This document shows, one piece after another, positions 1 to 6,539 of a DNA stretch of 13,840 bases. The translations under genes and the position numbers were made by a program. Below the pieces are notes generated by a model. That model searched no databases, had not been told where the DNA came from, and saw only the letters and a program-made list of their open reading frames with translations. The stretch comes from Deltaproteobacteria bacterium (GTDB lineage: Bacteria > Desulfobacterota > Desulfobacteria > Desulfobacterales > SG8-13), in assembly GCA_030670715.1 (NCBI GenBank), contig DAOVBC010000020.1, forward strand, positions 1 through 13,840, read 5' to 3'. The first letter of the stretch is position 1. Each line of letters opens with the position of its first letter.

Positions 1-1
1 T

Positions 2-178
2 GTCTGCCCCTATGCGGCCATCACTTTTAATGCAGAGAAAAAAATTGCCGAGGTGAACCAGGCCTTGTGCAAGGGCTGCGGGGCCTGTGCAGCCGCATGC
101 CCCTCGGAAGCCCCGGTTCTGATGGGATTTAACAACCGGCAACTCTATGCGCAAATTAAGAGCGCTATGGGCGCATAA
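2..178 (+). CDS. hdrA: HdrA-like heterodisulfide reductase subunit A, C-terminal fragment
   Basis: This is the 3' end of a gene that begins before the window; 58 residues and a TAA stop are visible. It opens with VCPY, the end of one ferredoxin-type cluster motif, followed about 20 residues later by a complete CxxCxxCxxxCP motif (CKGCGACAAACP). Paired [4Fe-4S] motifs at the extreme C-terminus are typical of HdrA, the FAD-binding subunit of heterodisulfide reductases that carries out electron bifurcation. The identity rests mainly on context: mvhD follows directly, then formate dehydrogenase genes, an arrangement known in methanogens and sulfate reducers. The flavin domain and any HdrA selenocysteine lie outside the window. 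A different two-cluster ferredoxin-domain protein cannot be excluded from the fragment alone. Confidence 0.75.
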   Translation, partial: VCPYAAITFNAEKKIAEVNQALCKGCGACAAACPSEAPVLMGFNNRQLYAQIKSAMGA

Positions 179-222
179 GCTGACTGCCGGCAGGTGCTTG
201 AAAAATTATCTCGCTTTTTGCC

Positions 223-251
223 GTCACAGGTTGTTCAGTGGAACCTGTGAC
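223..251. repeat. Perfect 10-bp inverted repeat, 9-nt loop, in the hdrA-mvhD gap
   Basis: GTCACAGGTT at 223-232 is the exact reverse complement of AACCTGTGAC at 242-251, separated by 9 nt. No T-run follows, so it does not look like a standard intrinsic terminator. It could be an mRNA hairpin that tunes or stabilises the segment before mvhD, an operator, or a small dispersed genomic repeat. Two further CCTGTAA copies follow at once. Confidence 0.7.
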
Positions 252-257
252 TTCACA

Positions 258-271
258 CCTGTAACCTGTAA
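258..271. repeat. Tandem 7-mer CCTGTAA x2
   Basis: Two abutting copies of CCTGTAA (258-264 and 265-271) lie just after the inverted repeat, whose right arm contains the near-identical CCTGTGA (244-250). The same word therefore occurs three times within 30 bp, with one copy inverted at 224-230. A further small hairpin (TCCGG 277-281 / CCGGA 287-291) sits directly before the mvhD ribosome binding site. Confidence 0.6.
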
Positions 272-304
272 CTTTTTCCGGTTCGTCCGGATTAAGGAGT
301 TAAA

Positions 305-790
305 GTGAAAGAAGACCGATTTGAACCCAAAATTCTGGCATTTGTTTGTAACTGGTGTGCATACGGGGCAGCGGATCTGGCGGGCGTCAGCCGAATGCAG
401 TACCCCCCCAATGTTCGTGCCATTCGTGTCATGTGCTCGGCCACCGTGTCTCCGCATCACATATTAAGGGCACTGCAGGATGGTGCCGATGGTGTGCTGG
501 TGGGGGGGTGACACATCGGCGATTGCCATTACCTGTACGGTAATTATATGACCGTTAAACGCATCACTTTTCTGCAGGAACTTCTGGCCTTTATCGGTCT
601 CGAAGAGCGTCTGCATCTTTCATGGATCTCTTCGGCCGAGGCCCAGAAATTTGTGCGGGTGGTAACCGATTTTACGGAAAAAATCAGGGAGCTGGGACCC
701 AATCCGCTGGCAGGGTATAACGGGATCATAAAACCGGCAGAATTGGAACCCGCTTCCGGTTTTGGGAAGGGCCAGGTTGCACAACAGTAG
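305..790 (+). CDS. mvhD: MvhD/VhuD-type delta subunit, selenoprotein (Sec69)
   Basis: This small [2Fe-2S] protein carries electrons between a hydrogenase or formate dehydrogenase and HdrA. Translation starts at GTG 305, 5 nt after AAGGAG (294-299). The frame runs 68 codons to UGA 509-511, then continues in the same frame to the stop at 788-790, giving 161 residues. Family landmarks lie on both sides of the UGA: CNWC (residues 15-18), the ADLAGVSR and QYPPN stretches, C44 in RVMC, DGVLVGG-U-HIGDCHY, the SWISSAEAQKF segment and FTEKIRELGP. The UGA falls where most homologues have Cys (GGCHPGDCHY) and where the methanococcal VhuD has selenocysteine. The downstream ATG at 548 has no ribosome binding site, which argues against two separate genes. 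A hairpin at 528-544 fits a SECIS element. The C-terminal tail of about 30 residues after ELGP is variable. Confidence 0.9.
528..544 (+). promoter_or_regulatory. Candidate bacterial SECIS hairpin for mvhD
   Basis: ATTACC (528-533) pairs perfectly with GGTAAT (539-544) around the pentaloop TGTAC. The stem begins 16 nt after the UGA at 509-511 and the loop 22 nt after it. Bacterial SECIS elements are short hairpins just inside the coding region with a G among the first two loop bases; here the second loop base is G. The stem is shorter and weaker than the one in fdhA, so the assignment rests partly on the conserved protein context. Confidence 0.6.
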
Positions 791-834
791 AAAGCAGCCG
801 GTACAATCCCGGAGAATCGTTAGAGGAGACGGAT

Positions 835-1653
835 ATGAATGATAGAGTGAAACGCTGGCTTGAAGACGGTACCGTGGACCTTTTCCTGGGCTACAAAATG
901 ATTATGGGACACCCCTTGCCGCACTGTTTTGTCAAAGAAAAAATTGAGGAAGTGAATGACCTGATCATCGGTCCGGCACGCTATTCTCTGGAAAAAATAG
1001 CCACGCACATCGCTGCCGTGAAGCCGGACATTAAAATCGGCCTGCTGGCTCGTGATTGCAACCAGCGGGCTCTGAATGTTCTGTATATCTGGAACCAGCT
1101 CAACCCTGAAAATGTCAGAACAGTGAACGTGAACTGCTGTCCTTCAAATCTCAAAGAACACGGGGATTGCTCATACCTGGAACATGAGGCCGCCGGTTCT
1201 TTCAAAAGACAGGTGGGAATTGACAACAACCTGCAACCGGAAAATATCGAGGGATATGGACAGTCGCAACGTCTTTCCCGCTGGATGTATGAATTCCAGA
1301 AATGCATCAAATGTTACGGCTGCCGCAACATCTGCCCGGTCTGTTTCTGTCAGGAGTGCAGCCTGGAGCACCGGGAGCTTGTCGGCACTGGGGCACTGCC
1401 GCCGGAAATACCGATTTTTCATCTGGTCAGAGCCGTGCACATGGCCGGCCGTTGTATCGACTGCGGACTTTGTGAAGACGCCTGCCCGGTGGATATTCCG
1501 CTGCGGCTACTCTACCAGAAGGTCAATGAAATCGTCAGCGACGTATTCGATTATAAAACCGGTACCGGTGACAGCCAATCGCCTTTCAATATTTTAGGCG
1601 ATACCGTCACCCTGGAACCGAAACCGATCCAGCTCGCAAAGACTGCAAATTAA
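835..1653 (+). CDS. Iron-sulfur electron-transfer subunit of the formate dehydrogenase/Hdr unit
   Basis: This 272-residue soluble protein probably passes electrons from FdhA to MvhD/HdrA. Start ATG 835 is preceded by GAGGAG (823-828) at 6 nt. The C-terminal half has two [4Fe-4S]-type motifs: C157, C160, C163 and C167 (CIKCYGCRNICP), directly followed by C170, C172 and C175 in VCFCQEC, then C207, C210, C213 and C217 (CIDCGLCEDACP). The N-terminal ~130 residues are a soluble alpha/beta-looking region with a Cys pair at 101-102. The ICPVCFCQEC pattern resembles the F420-hydrogenase/formate dehydrogenase beta (FrhB/FdhB) family, but I see no evidence for F420 binding, so it is best read as an FdhB-like subunit. 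Its stop overlaps the upstream alternative start of fdhA by one base, so the two are translationally close. No membrane segments or signal peptide are seen. Confidence 0.75.
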   Translation: MNDRVKRWLEDGTVDLFLGYKMIMGHPLPHCFVKEKIEEVNDLIIGPARYSLEKIATHIAAVKPDIKIGLLARDCNQRALNVLYIWNQLNPENVRTVNVNCCPSNLKEHGDCSYLEHEAAGSFKRQVGIDNNLQPENIEGYGQSQRLSRWMYEFQKCIKCYGCRNICPVCFCQECSLEHRELVGTGALPPEIPIFHLVRAVHMAGRCIDCGLCEDACPVDIPLRLLYQKVNEIVSDVFDYKTGTGDSQSPFNILGDTVTLEPKPIQLAKTAN

Positions 1654-1667
1654 TGAAGGAGTTAAGC

Positions 1668-3713
1668 ATGCAGTGCAAACTAGTGCCATCGATCTGCTCT
1701 TACTGCGGAACCGGCTGCGGCCTCCTGTTTGAAGTTATTGACGGGAAAATCAACAGCACCCTTCCAATGAAAACCCATCCGGTCAACGAAGGCAAACTGT
1801 GCATCAAGGGATGGAACCTGCACGAACATATCAACAGTTTTATGCGCCTGAAACATCCACTGGTCAAAACTTTCGGCCGTTTCATCAAGACCGACTGGGA
1901 TGAAGCCCTGCAGGTGACGGCCGATAGATTTAAAGAAATTGTTGCCAAACACGGCCCGGACAGTGTCGGAATGCTTGTGTCGGCTAAAATCACCAATGAA
2001 GAGAATTATCTGGCCCAAAAATTTGCCAGAGCGGTGATCGGCACCAACAATGTCGATCACTGCGCGCGACTCTGACATTCCTCTACGGTGGCCGGTCTGG
2101 CCGCCGCCTTCGGCAGTGGCGCCATGACCAATTCCATTGCGGACATCGAAGATGCCGGATGCATTTTCGTTATCGGGTCGAATACGACCGCCTGCCATCC
2201 GCTGATTGCGCGGCGTATATTCAGAGCCAAAGAAAAAGGGGCCAAACTTATTGTGGCCGATCCGCGCAATATCCAGCTGAGCCGTTTTGCAGATGTTGCC
2301 GTGCAGCACCGTCTGGGCAGCGATGTGGCCCTGCTCAACGGCATGATGCATCTCATCATTCGCAACGGCTGGCAAGACAAGGACTATATCGCCCAGAGAA
2401 CCGAGGATTACGAAGCGCTTGAGAAATTGCTTCAGTCCTACACGCCTGAAAAAGTCAAAGCCATCACCGGAGTGGATCCCGCCGACTTGGAAAATATGAC
2501 CGAGCTGTACGCCACACATCCGCCTGCCTCTCTGCTCTATGCCATGGGGATCACCCAGCACACCACGGGGGTGGACAACGTCAAATCCTGCTGCAACGTG
2601 GCAATGCTGTGCGGGTATGTGGGGGTTCATGGCGGAGGCGTCAACCCGCTGCGCGGCCAGAACAATGTTCAGGGTGCCTGTGACATGGGCGGCCTGCCCA
2701 ACGTGTACACGGGGTATCAACCGGTGGCGGATGCCGAGGCCCGTGAAAAATTCTCAACAGCATGGGGAACCGAGCTCCCGGACAGCCCCGGCCTGACCAT
2801 CACCGATATGATCCCGGCCATGCTGGAGGGAAAATTGAAAGGGCTTTATGTCATCGGCGAGAATCCCAAGCTCAGCGACCCGGATTGGAACCACCTGAAT
2901 CATGCCCTCAAGGAACTTGATTTTCTGGTGGTTCAGGAGCTGTTTTTGTCAGAAACCGCTCAGGTTGCCGACGTGGTGCTGCCGGCAGCATCGGTGGCGG
3001 AAAAAGATGGCACCTTCACCAATTCCGAGCGTCGCTGCATGCGCATCCACAAGGCCATCGAACCGGTGGGAAACGCATTGCCGGACTGGCAAATCATCGC
3101 CCGGTTGTCAACCGCCATGGGGTATCAGATGGATTATGCATCACCAGAGGAAATCTTTGACGAAATGACGGCGCTGACACCCAAAAGCTATGCCGGGATG
3201 ACCTATGAACGTCTGGGGCTGGACGGACTGCAGTGGCCCTGTCCGGATGGCCAGCACCCCGGGACGCCTTACCTGCACAAAGATCAGTTCACCAGGGGTA
3301 AAGGCAAGTTCCACGCGGTTGAATATAAGGATCCGGCTGAGCTGCCGGATAAAGAATACCCTTATTTTCTGACCACCGGCAGGATGTTTGCCCACTTTCA
3401 CACCGGCACGATGACCCGTATTTCACCCCATCTGGATGTCGAGCAGACCACGGGCTATGTGACGATCAACCCGCAAGATGCCGGTTCGCTGGACATCAAG
3501 GAAGGCGATGTGCTCATTTTATCCTCGCGCAGAGGTCAGATGGAAGCACCCGCGAAGATATCCGGCTCGGTGGAGCCCGGCACCCTTTTTCTGCCGATTC
3601 ACTTTGGCGAAAATCCAACCAATGTGCTGACCAACGCAGAGGCCTTCGATCCCCTGGCCAAAATTCCCGAATTTAAAGTCAGTGCGGTAAATATCGAAAA
3701 ACTGGCTTCATAG
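1668..3713 (+). CDS. fdhA: Formate dehydrogenase catalytic subunit, selenoprotein (Sec136)
   Basis: This molybdopterin (Mo or W) enzyme oxidises formate to CO2 or runs in reverse. ATG 1668 is preferred over ATG 1653 because AAGGAG (1656-1661) lies 6 nt before it; the product is 681 residues, close to E. coli FdhF (715). The N-terminal [4Fe-4S] ligands are C10, C13, C17 and C45, with the CIKG lysine K47. UGA 2073-2075 gives selenocysteine 136 in CARL-U-H, matching the CARV-U-H active site of FdhF. Both flanks are FDH-like: NNVDHCARL before, AGLAAAFGSGAMTNSI after. Further landmarks are the ENP loop (GENPKLSD), VVLPAASVAEKDGTFTNSE, and a C-terminal dinucleotide-binding domain with TTGRMFAHFHTGTMTR. 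No Tat signal is present, so it is cytoplasmic, consistent with partnering HdrA/MvhD. The GTG at 2088 lies inside the SECIS hairpin and is not a real start. Confidence 0.95.
2086..2106 (+). promoter_or_regulatory. SECIS hairpin of fdhA
   Basis: CGGTGGCC (2086-2093) pairs with GGCCGCCG (2099-2106) over 8 bp including one G-U pair, closing the pentaloop GGTCT. The stem begins 10 nt after UGA 2073-2075 and the loop 18 nt after it. The loop matches the GGUCU apical loop of the E. coli fdhF SECIS, which SelB recognises, and this is strong sequence support for selenocysteine insertion. Confidence 0.88.
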
Positions 3714-3847
3714 ATAAGCCTTTGGGAACCTTAGAAACTGCCACGCTTTAAAACCGAACCTTGCATCGATCCGCAACGGGATGAAGAAATTAGACGTTGA
3801 CAATATGTCTCGGAATTTATACAACCCGTGCAAAAGAAATATTTCGT

Positions 3848-3865
3848 TGCAATAAAATTATTGCA
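3848..3865. repeat. 18-nt perfect palindrome, candidate regulator site
   Basis: TGCAATAA (3848-3855) and TTATTGCA (3858-3865) are exact reverse complements around AA. The centre is about 160 bp upstream of the start expected from the sigma-54-type promoter, within the range used by enhancer-binding activators. It could instead be a weak terminator-like hairpin after fdhA, because CTTCTTTTA follows, but the stem is AT-rich and the fdhA stop is 135 bp away. Confidence 0.45.
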
Positions 3866-3991
3866 CTTCTTTTAGTACTGAAATGTCAGACTGAATCAGG
3901 TTACCCTGGCCGGGGCTGTTTATCAATATAAAAATATTCAGTATTTTACGCTGGATCTCTTTCATACTCTGCATTCCGGGCCGTATTTTTA

Positions 3992-4008
3992 CTGGTATGA
4001 TTATTGCT
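3992..4008 (+). promoter_or_regulatory. Sigma-54 (-24/-12) promoter candidate for the Mrp operon
   Basis: CTGGTATGATTATTGCT matches the consensus YTGGCACG-N4-TTGCW at nearly all key positions, with GG (3994-3995) and GC (4006-4007) exactly 12 bp apart. The predicted start is near 4019, giving a leader of about 258 nt before the mnhE start at 4277. The match is seen in the sequence; that it is active and drives this operon is inference. Confidence 0.55.
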
Positions 4009-4011
4009 TTT

Positions 4012-4045
4012 AAGGAGGAGAATGGTTCATTCAGAGTTTTTATAG
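4012..4045 (+). other. Strong Shine-Dalgarno with a 7-codon ORF (possible leader peptide or gene remnant)
   Basis: AAGGAGGA at 4012-4019 is one of the best ribosome binding sites in the window, yet the ATG at 4022 opens only MVHSEFL before TAG 4043-4045. The spacing to that ATG is only 2 nt, which is poor. If the sigma-54 start at ~4019 is right, most of this site would not be transcribed from that promoter. It may be coincidence, a leader peptide from another promoter, or the stub of a lost gene. Confidence 0.25.
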
Positions 4046-4276
4046 TAAAAAGCGCTTGTGAAAAATGCGGTTAATTTGACTCTCTGCTTCCCGATGAATC
4101 CACCGCTGAACCCGACGTTCTATGGAAGCGCCGAAACGCTGACGCTAAGTTACGGTCGGCAATTCACGATCAGTGCTCACACCCGAATTCACTTTCTCTC
4201 GTCATTGCCGCACCTGGTAGTAAAAGGGCTTGTTTCCATATTATAAAGTTTATTATTTTTTAATAGGAGAATAAGC

Positions 4277-4840
4277 TTGGATAAAGATTATCATACGTCC
4301 TTTGGGAACAACCTCTCTCCAAGAAACCCTTCCAAATTATCCAGACCCAAAAGGTTTAATATCACTTTCATTATTTCGTTTTTAATCCTGTTTGCATTAT
4401 GGATCATTTTTTCAGGCAGATTTGATGGGTTTCACATCACATTGGGCCTGATATCGAGTGCCATCGTCGCCGCATTTTCAGGAGATCTGATGTTCACTTC
4501 GCGCAACGCGCGCAGCATTTTTCTGTTATGGCTCCGGATGACCACTTACATTCCATGGCTGCTTTACCAAATATTTTTAGCCAACCTGCACGTGATGTAT
4601 CTGGTGCTCCATCCCCGCATGATGGAACTAATCAACCCCAAAATCATCCAATTTGACAGCCGGCTGAAAAGCGAATACTCACGGATGGTTTTTGCCAATT
4701 CAATCACGCTCACCCCCGGTACGATCACAGTGAATGTGAACGCGTTGGGTCGATTTTCGGTTCATTGCATTGACGACCCATCCGGGCAACCGCTTCCAGG
4801 TAAAATGGAAGAAAAAATCGCACACGTTTTTAAAGAATAA
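4277..4840 (+). CDS. mnhE: Mrp-type Na+/H+ antiporter subunit E
   Basis: MnhE/MrpE is a small membrane subunit required for assembly of Mrp antiporters. The 187-residue product starts at TTG 4277, with TAGGAG (4264-4269) 7 nt upstream. It has a polar N-terminus of about 27 residues, two hydrophobic helices (about 28-46 and 52-70), an amphipathic region around 81-112, and the family hallmark NSITLTPGT (141-149) followed by a soluble C-terminal domain. The extended basic N-terminus (KLSRPKR) is longer than in many homologues. This is the first gene of the operon, and its stop TAA shares one base with the mnhF ATG (TAATG), indicating translational coupling. Confidence 0.92.
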   Translation: MDKDYHTSFGNNLSPRNPSKLSRPKRFNITFIISFLILFALWIIFSGRFDGFHITLGLISSAIVAAFSGDLMFTSRNARSIFLLWLRMTTYIPWLLYQIFLANLHVMYLVLHPRMMELINPKIIQFDSRLKSEYSRMVFANSITLTPGTITVNVNALGRFSVHCIDDPSGQPLPGKMEEKIAHVFKE

Positions 4841-5124
4841 TGGATACCCTATTTTATTATAGCGGTTTCTACCTGAGCCTGATTATGTTCTTGCCCCTTT
4901 ATCGGGCGATTTTTGGCCCGACCGTTGTGGATCGCCTCATCGGTGTCAACGCCATCGGCAGTAAAACAACTGTTCTGCTGATTCTGATCGGCTTGATCTA
5001 CGGTCGGGTGGACATGTTCGTTGATATCGCGCTGGCCTACGCGCTGTTGAACTTTATCGCCGTGCTGGCGGCGTCACGATATTTCCATAAAAAAAAGGGC
5101 CTGTATGAAGAATCCGCTGATTGA
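4840..5124 (+). CDS. mnhF: Mrp-type antiporter subunit F
   Basis: This 94-residue protein with three hydrophobic helices belongs to the MnhF/MrpF family. The conserved GPTVVDR motif (residues 26-32) and the FVDIALAYALLNF segment with D62 are present; these acidic residues lie in or near the membrane and are typical of the family. It has no clear ribosome binding site of its own and overlaps mnhE by one base, so it probably depends on re-initiation. MnhF forms part of the E-F-G membrane block that supports the antiporter core. Confidence 0.92.
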   Translation: MDTLFYYSGFYLSLIMFLPLYRAIFGPTVVDRLIGVNAIGSKTTVLLILIGLIYGRVDMFVDIALAYALLNFIAVLAASRYFHKKKGLYEESAD

Positions 5125-5148
5125 TCGTCGGCAAAGGAGGCGTATTCG

Positions 5149-5481
5149 ATGAATATTTTGGTGATTTTGCTTCTGTTTGGCGGCCTGTTTTTTTTTACGG
5201 GGGGTTCCATCGGTATTCTTCGGTTTCCCGATTTTTACACCCGGCTGCATCCGGCGGGAAAACTGGACACTGCCGGGCAGTTCCTGACGATGTCGGCAAT
5301 TTCCCTGTATATTATGCAAGACTTCACATTGCATACCTTTTTAACGGCAACCAAAATCGTATTAATTGTTATTTTCGTTTATCTTACCAGCCCAACGGCC
5401 ACCCATGCGATTATGGATGCCGGGGTCAGGGCGGGACTTAAACCATGGACAAAAGCAGGCCGACATGATCTGGCAGATTGA
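5149..5481 (+). CDS. mnhG: Mrp-type antiporter subunit G
   Basis: This 110-residue membrane protein of the MnhG/MrpG (PhaG) family starts at ATG 5149, 8 nt after AAAGGAGG (5133-5140). Family signatures are GGSIGILRFPDFYTRLH (RFPDFYTRLH at 25-34), HPAGKLDT just after it, and SPTATHAI (81-88) near the end of the third helix. The tail after residue 90 is polar. The 3' end overlaps the next subunit gene by 17 nt, so E, F, G and the DUF4040 subunit follow each other in the usual Mrp/Mbh order. Confidence 0.93.
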   Translation: MNILVILLLFGGLFFFTGGSIGILRFPDFYTRLHPAGKLDTAGQFLTMSAISLYIMQDFTLHTFLTATKIVLIVIFVYLTSPTATHAIMDAGVRAGLKPWTKAGRHDLAD

Positions 5482-5710
5482 GCTCGTTGTTTTACTGATT
5501 GTTATCATTTGCGGTATCGGCGCCATCACGGTCAAAGACCTTCTGGGAGCCGCCATACTTTTCGGTGCCTACAGTTTTATGATGTGCCTTTTGTGGGCCA
5601 TCATGGGGGCGGTTGATGTGGCCTTTACCGAAGCGTCTGTCGGCGCCGGTGTCAGCACGGTACTTTTCGTAGCAACCGTATTTCGGACCTCAAGGAGGAC
5701 CAAGGATTGA
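5465..5710 (+). CDS. Stand-alone DUF4040 (MbhD-like) antiporter subunit
   Basis: This 81-residue protein corresponds to the part of MrpA found as separate MbhD in Mbh hydrogenases and split Mrp systems. It has three hydrophobic stretches and the hallmark AFTEASVGAG (residues 53-62), with TVKDLLGAA (22-30) upstream. ATG 5465 is preferred because homology begins there and a longer upstream reading would add only mnhG-overlapping sequence in another frame. It overlaps mnhG by 17 nt and the next gene by 4 nt. Its presence together with an MbhE-like domain in the next gene means that MrpA's C-terminal functions are distributed over small subunits here. Confidence 0.85.
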   Translation: MIWQIELVVLLIVIICGIGAITVKDLLGAAILFGAYSFMMCLLWAIMGAVDVAFTEASVGAGVSTVLFVATVFRTSRRTKD

Positions 5711-6537
5711 AAACGCTGGGAATCATAGTTGTTCTCCTGTTCGGAAGTCTTCTCATTTATTGTACCCTCGACTTTCCACCCTGGGGTGATCCGCAAGCTC
5801 CGGCAAGTATGCATGTATCGCCCCGTTATATCGAACGTACAATGCAGGAAACCTCGGTTCCCAATATCGTCACGGCCGTGCTGGCGGATTACCGCGGATA
5901 CGATACCATGTTTGAAACCGTTGTTATTTTTACTGCCGGTGTCGCCTGCTTTTTCCTGCTGCGGATATTCGGGCGGATCGAATCCGAATCGCGAATGTAT
6001 CGTCACATTCCCACCGGGATTACACTGCGTATTAGTAAGGACGCAGAACCTCCCAGGGAGTCCCGAGAATTTGAAAGAATCGATCTGGCATGGGTCCCAT
6101 ACGATGTGGTGGTGAAAACTTCCTGCCGAATCATCGTGCCCTTCTGTCAGCTATTTGCGCTGTATGTTATTGCTCACGGTCATCACAGCCCCGGCGGAGG
6201 ATTTCAAGGCGGTGTCATCCTGGGAGCTTCGGTCATTCTGTTCGCCATATCCAATAACATGCGATTGAGTTTTACCCGGATCAGTGAAAAAATGGCCGTG
6301 CTGCTATGCGGGCTGGGGGTCCTCATTTACGCTGTTACCGGAGCCCTGGGTACGTTACTGGGGTCTAACTATCTCGATTACGGCGCGCTGTCACGACTTT
6401 TCGGCGTTGACCCGGTCACGGCAAGATCTCTCGGTATATTATTTGTGGAAATCGGGGTCGGTATCACCGTGATGGCCGTTATAATAACCCTCTATTATAA
6501 CCTGGCTTCGGCCGGCAGACACGATGAGGGGTTGTAA
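5707..6537 (+). CDS. mnhB: Fused MbhE-like/MnhB antiporter subunit
   Basis: The 276-residue product appears to join two subunits. Residues 1-95 match the MbhE/MrpA C-terminal type: an N-terminal helix, then NIVTAVLADYRGYDTMFET (53-71) and a second helix. Residues ~133-270 are an MnhB domain with the signature HGHHSPGGGFQGG (157-169) and four hydrophobic helices. A charged linker (about 96-128) joins them. Start TTG 5707 overlaps the previous stop (TTGA) and lies 8 nt after AAGGAGG (5692-5698). In Mbh-type clusters the two parts are often separate genes, and fusions are known in related Mrp-like systems. The function is as a core membrane subunit of the cation/proton antiporter module. Confidence 0.88.
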   Translation: MKTLGIIVVLLFGSLLIYCTLDFPPWGDPQAPASMHVSPRYIERTMQETSVPNIVTAVLADYRGYDTMFETVVIFTAGVACFFLLRIFGRIESESRMYRHIPTGITLRISKDAEPPRESREFERIDLAWVPYDVVVKTSCRIIVPFCQLFALYVIAHGHHSPGGGFQGGVILGASVILFAISNNMRLSFTRISEKMAVLLCGLGVLIYAVTGALGTLLGSNYLDYGALSRLFGVDPVTARSLGILFVEIGVGITVMAVIITLYYNLASAGRHDEGL

Positions 6538-6539
6538 AA

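Larger units (their letters stand above)
3714..4276. other. 563-bp intergenic region between fdhA and the Mrp operon
   Basis: No gene that I can support lies here. The first ~300 bp are AT-rich and contain GAAATATTTC (3836-3845) and an 18-nt palindrome (3848-3865). Next come a sigma-54-type promoter (3992-4008) and a strong Shine-Dalgarno (4012-4019) ahead of a 7-codon ORF. A 62-codon frame at 4058-4246 has no ribosome binding site and no recognisable protein features. I see no convincing intrinsic terminator for the fdhA operon. The length and the promoter signal suggest the two operons are transcribed separately. Confidence 0.7.

Noticed and set aside
509..511. mvhD read as a pseudogene or two genes split by a stop codon
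   Set aside because: The frame is uninterrupted apart from this UGA, which falls at a known Sec/Cys position; both halves are well conserved and the downstream ATG at 548 has no ribosome binding site.
1680..2720. Long antisense open frame of about 346 codons
   Set aside because: It lies entirely opposite fdhA, has His/Gly-rich composition without domain features and arises from the codon bias of the real gene.
2088..3713. Separate molybdopterin oxidoreductase starting at GTG 2088
   Set aside because: The GTG lies inside the fdhA SECIS stem, has no ribosome binding site and would remove the active site; the UGA at 2073 is the expected selenocysteine.
4081..4150. Possible integron attC-like site (GCTGAACCCGACGTT)
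   Set aside because: No matching GTTRRRY/RYYYAAC pair or extended imperfect palindrome was found, and no integrase is nearby.
4058..4246. 62-codon ORF in the intergenic region
   Set aside because: It has a GTG start with no ribosome binding site, no recognisable motif and no hydrophobic or domain pattern; it could be a decayed remnant but is not supported as a gene.
4230..4256. Sigma-70 promoter (TTGTTT ... TATTAT) just upstream of mnhE
   Set aside because: Spacing is 15 bp and the region is simply AT-rich; the sigma-54 match upstream is far better.
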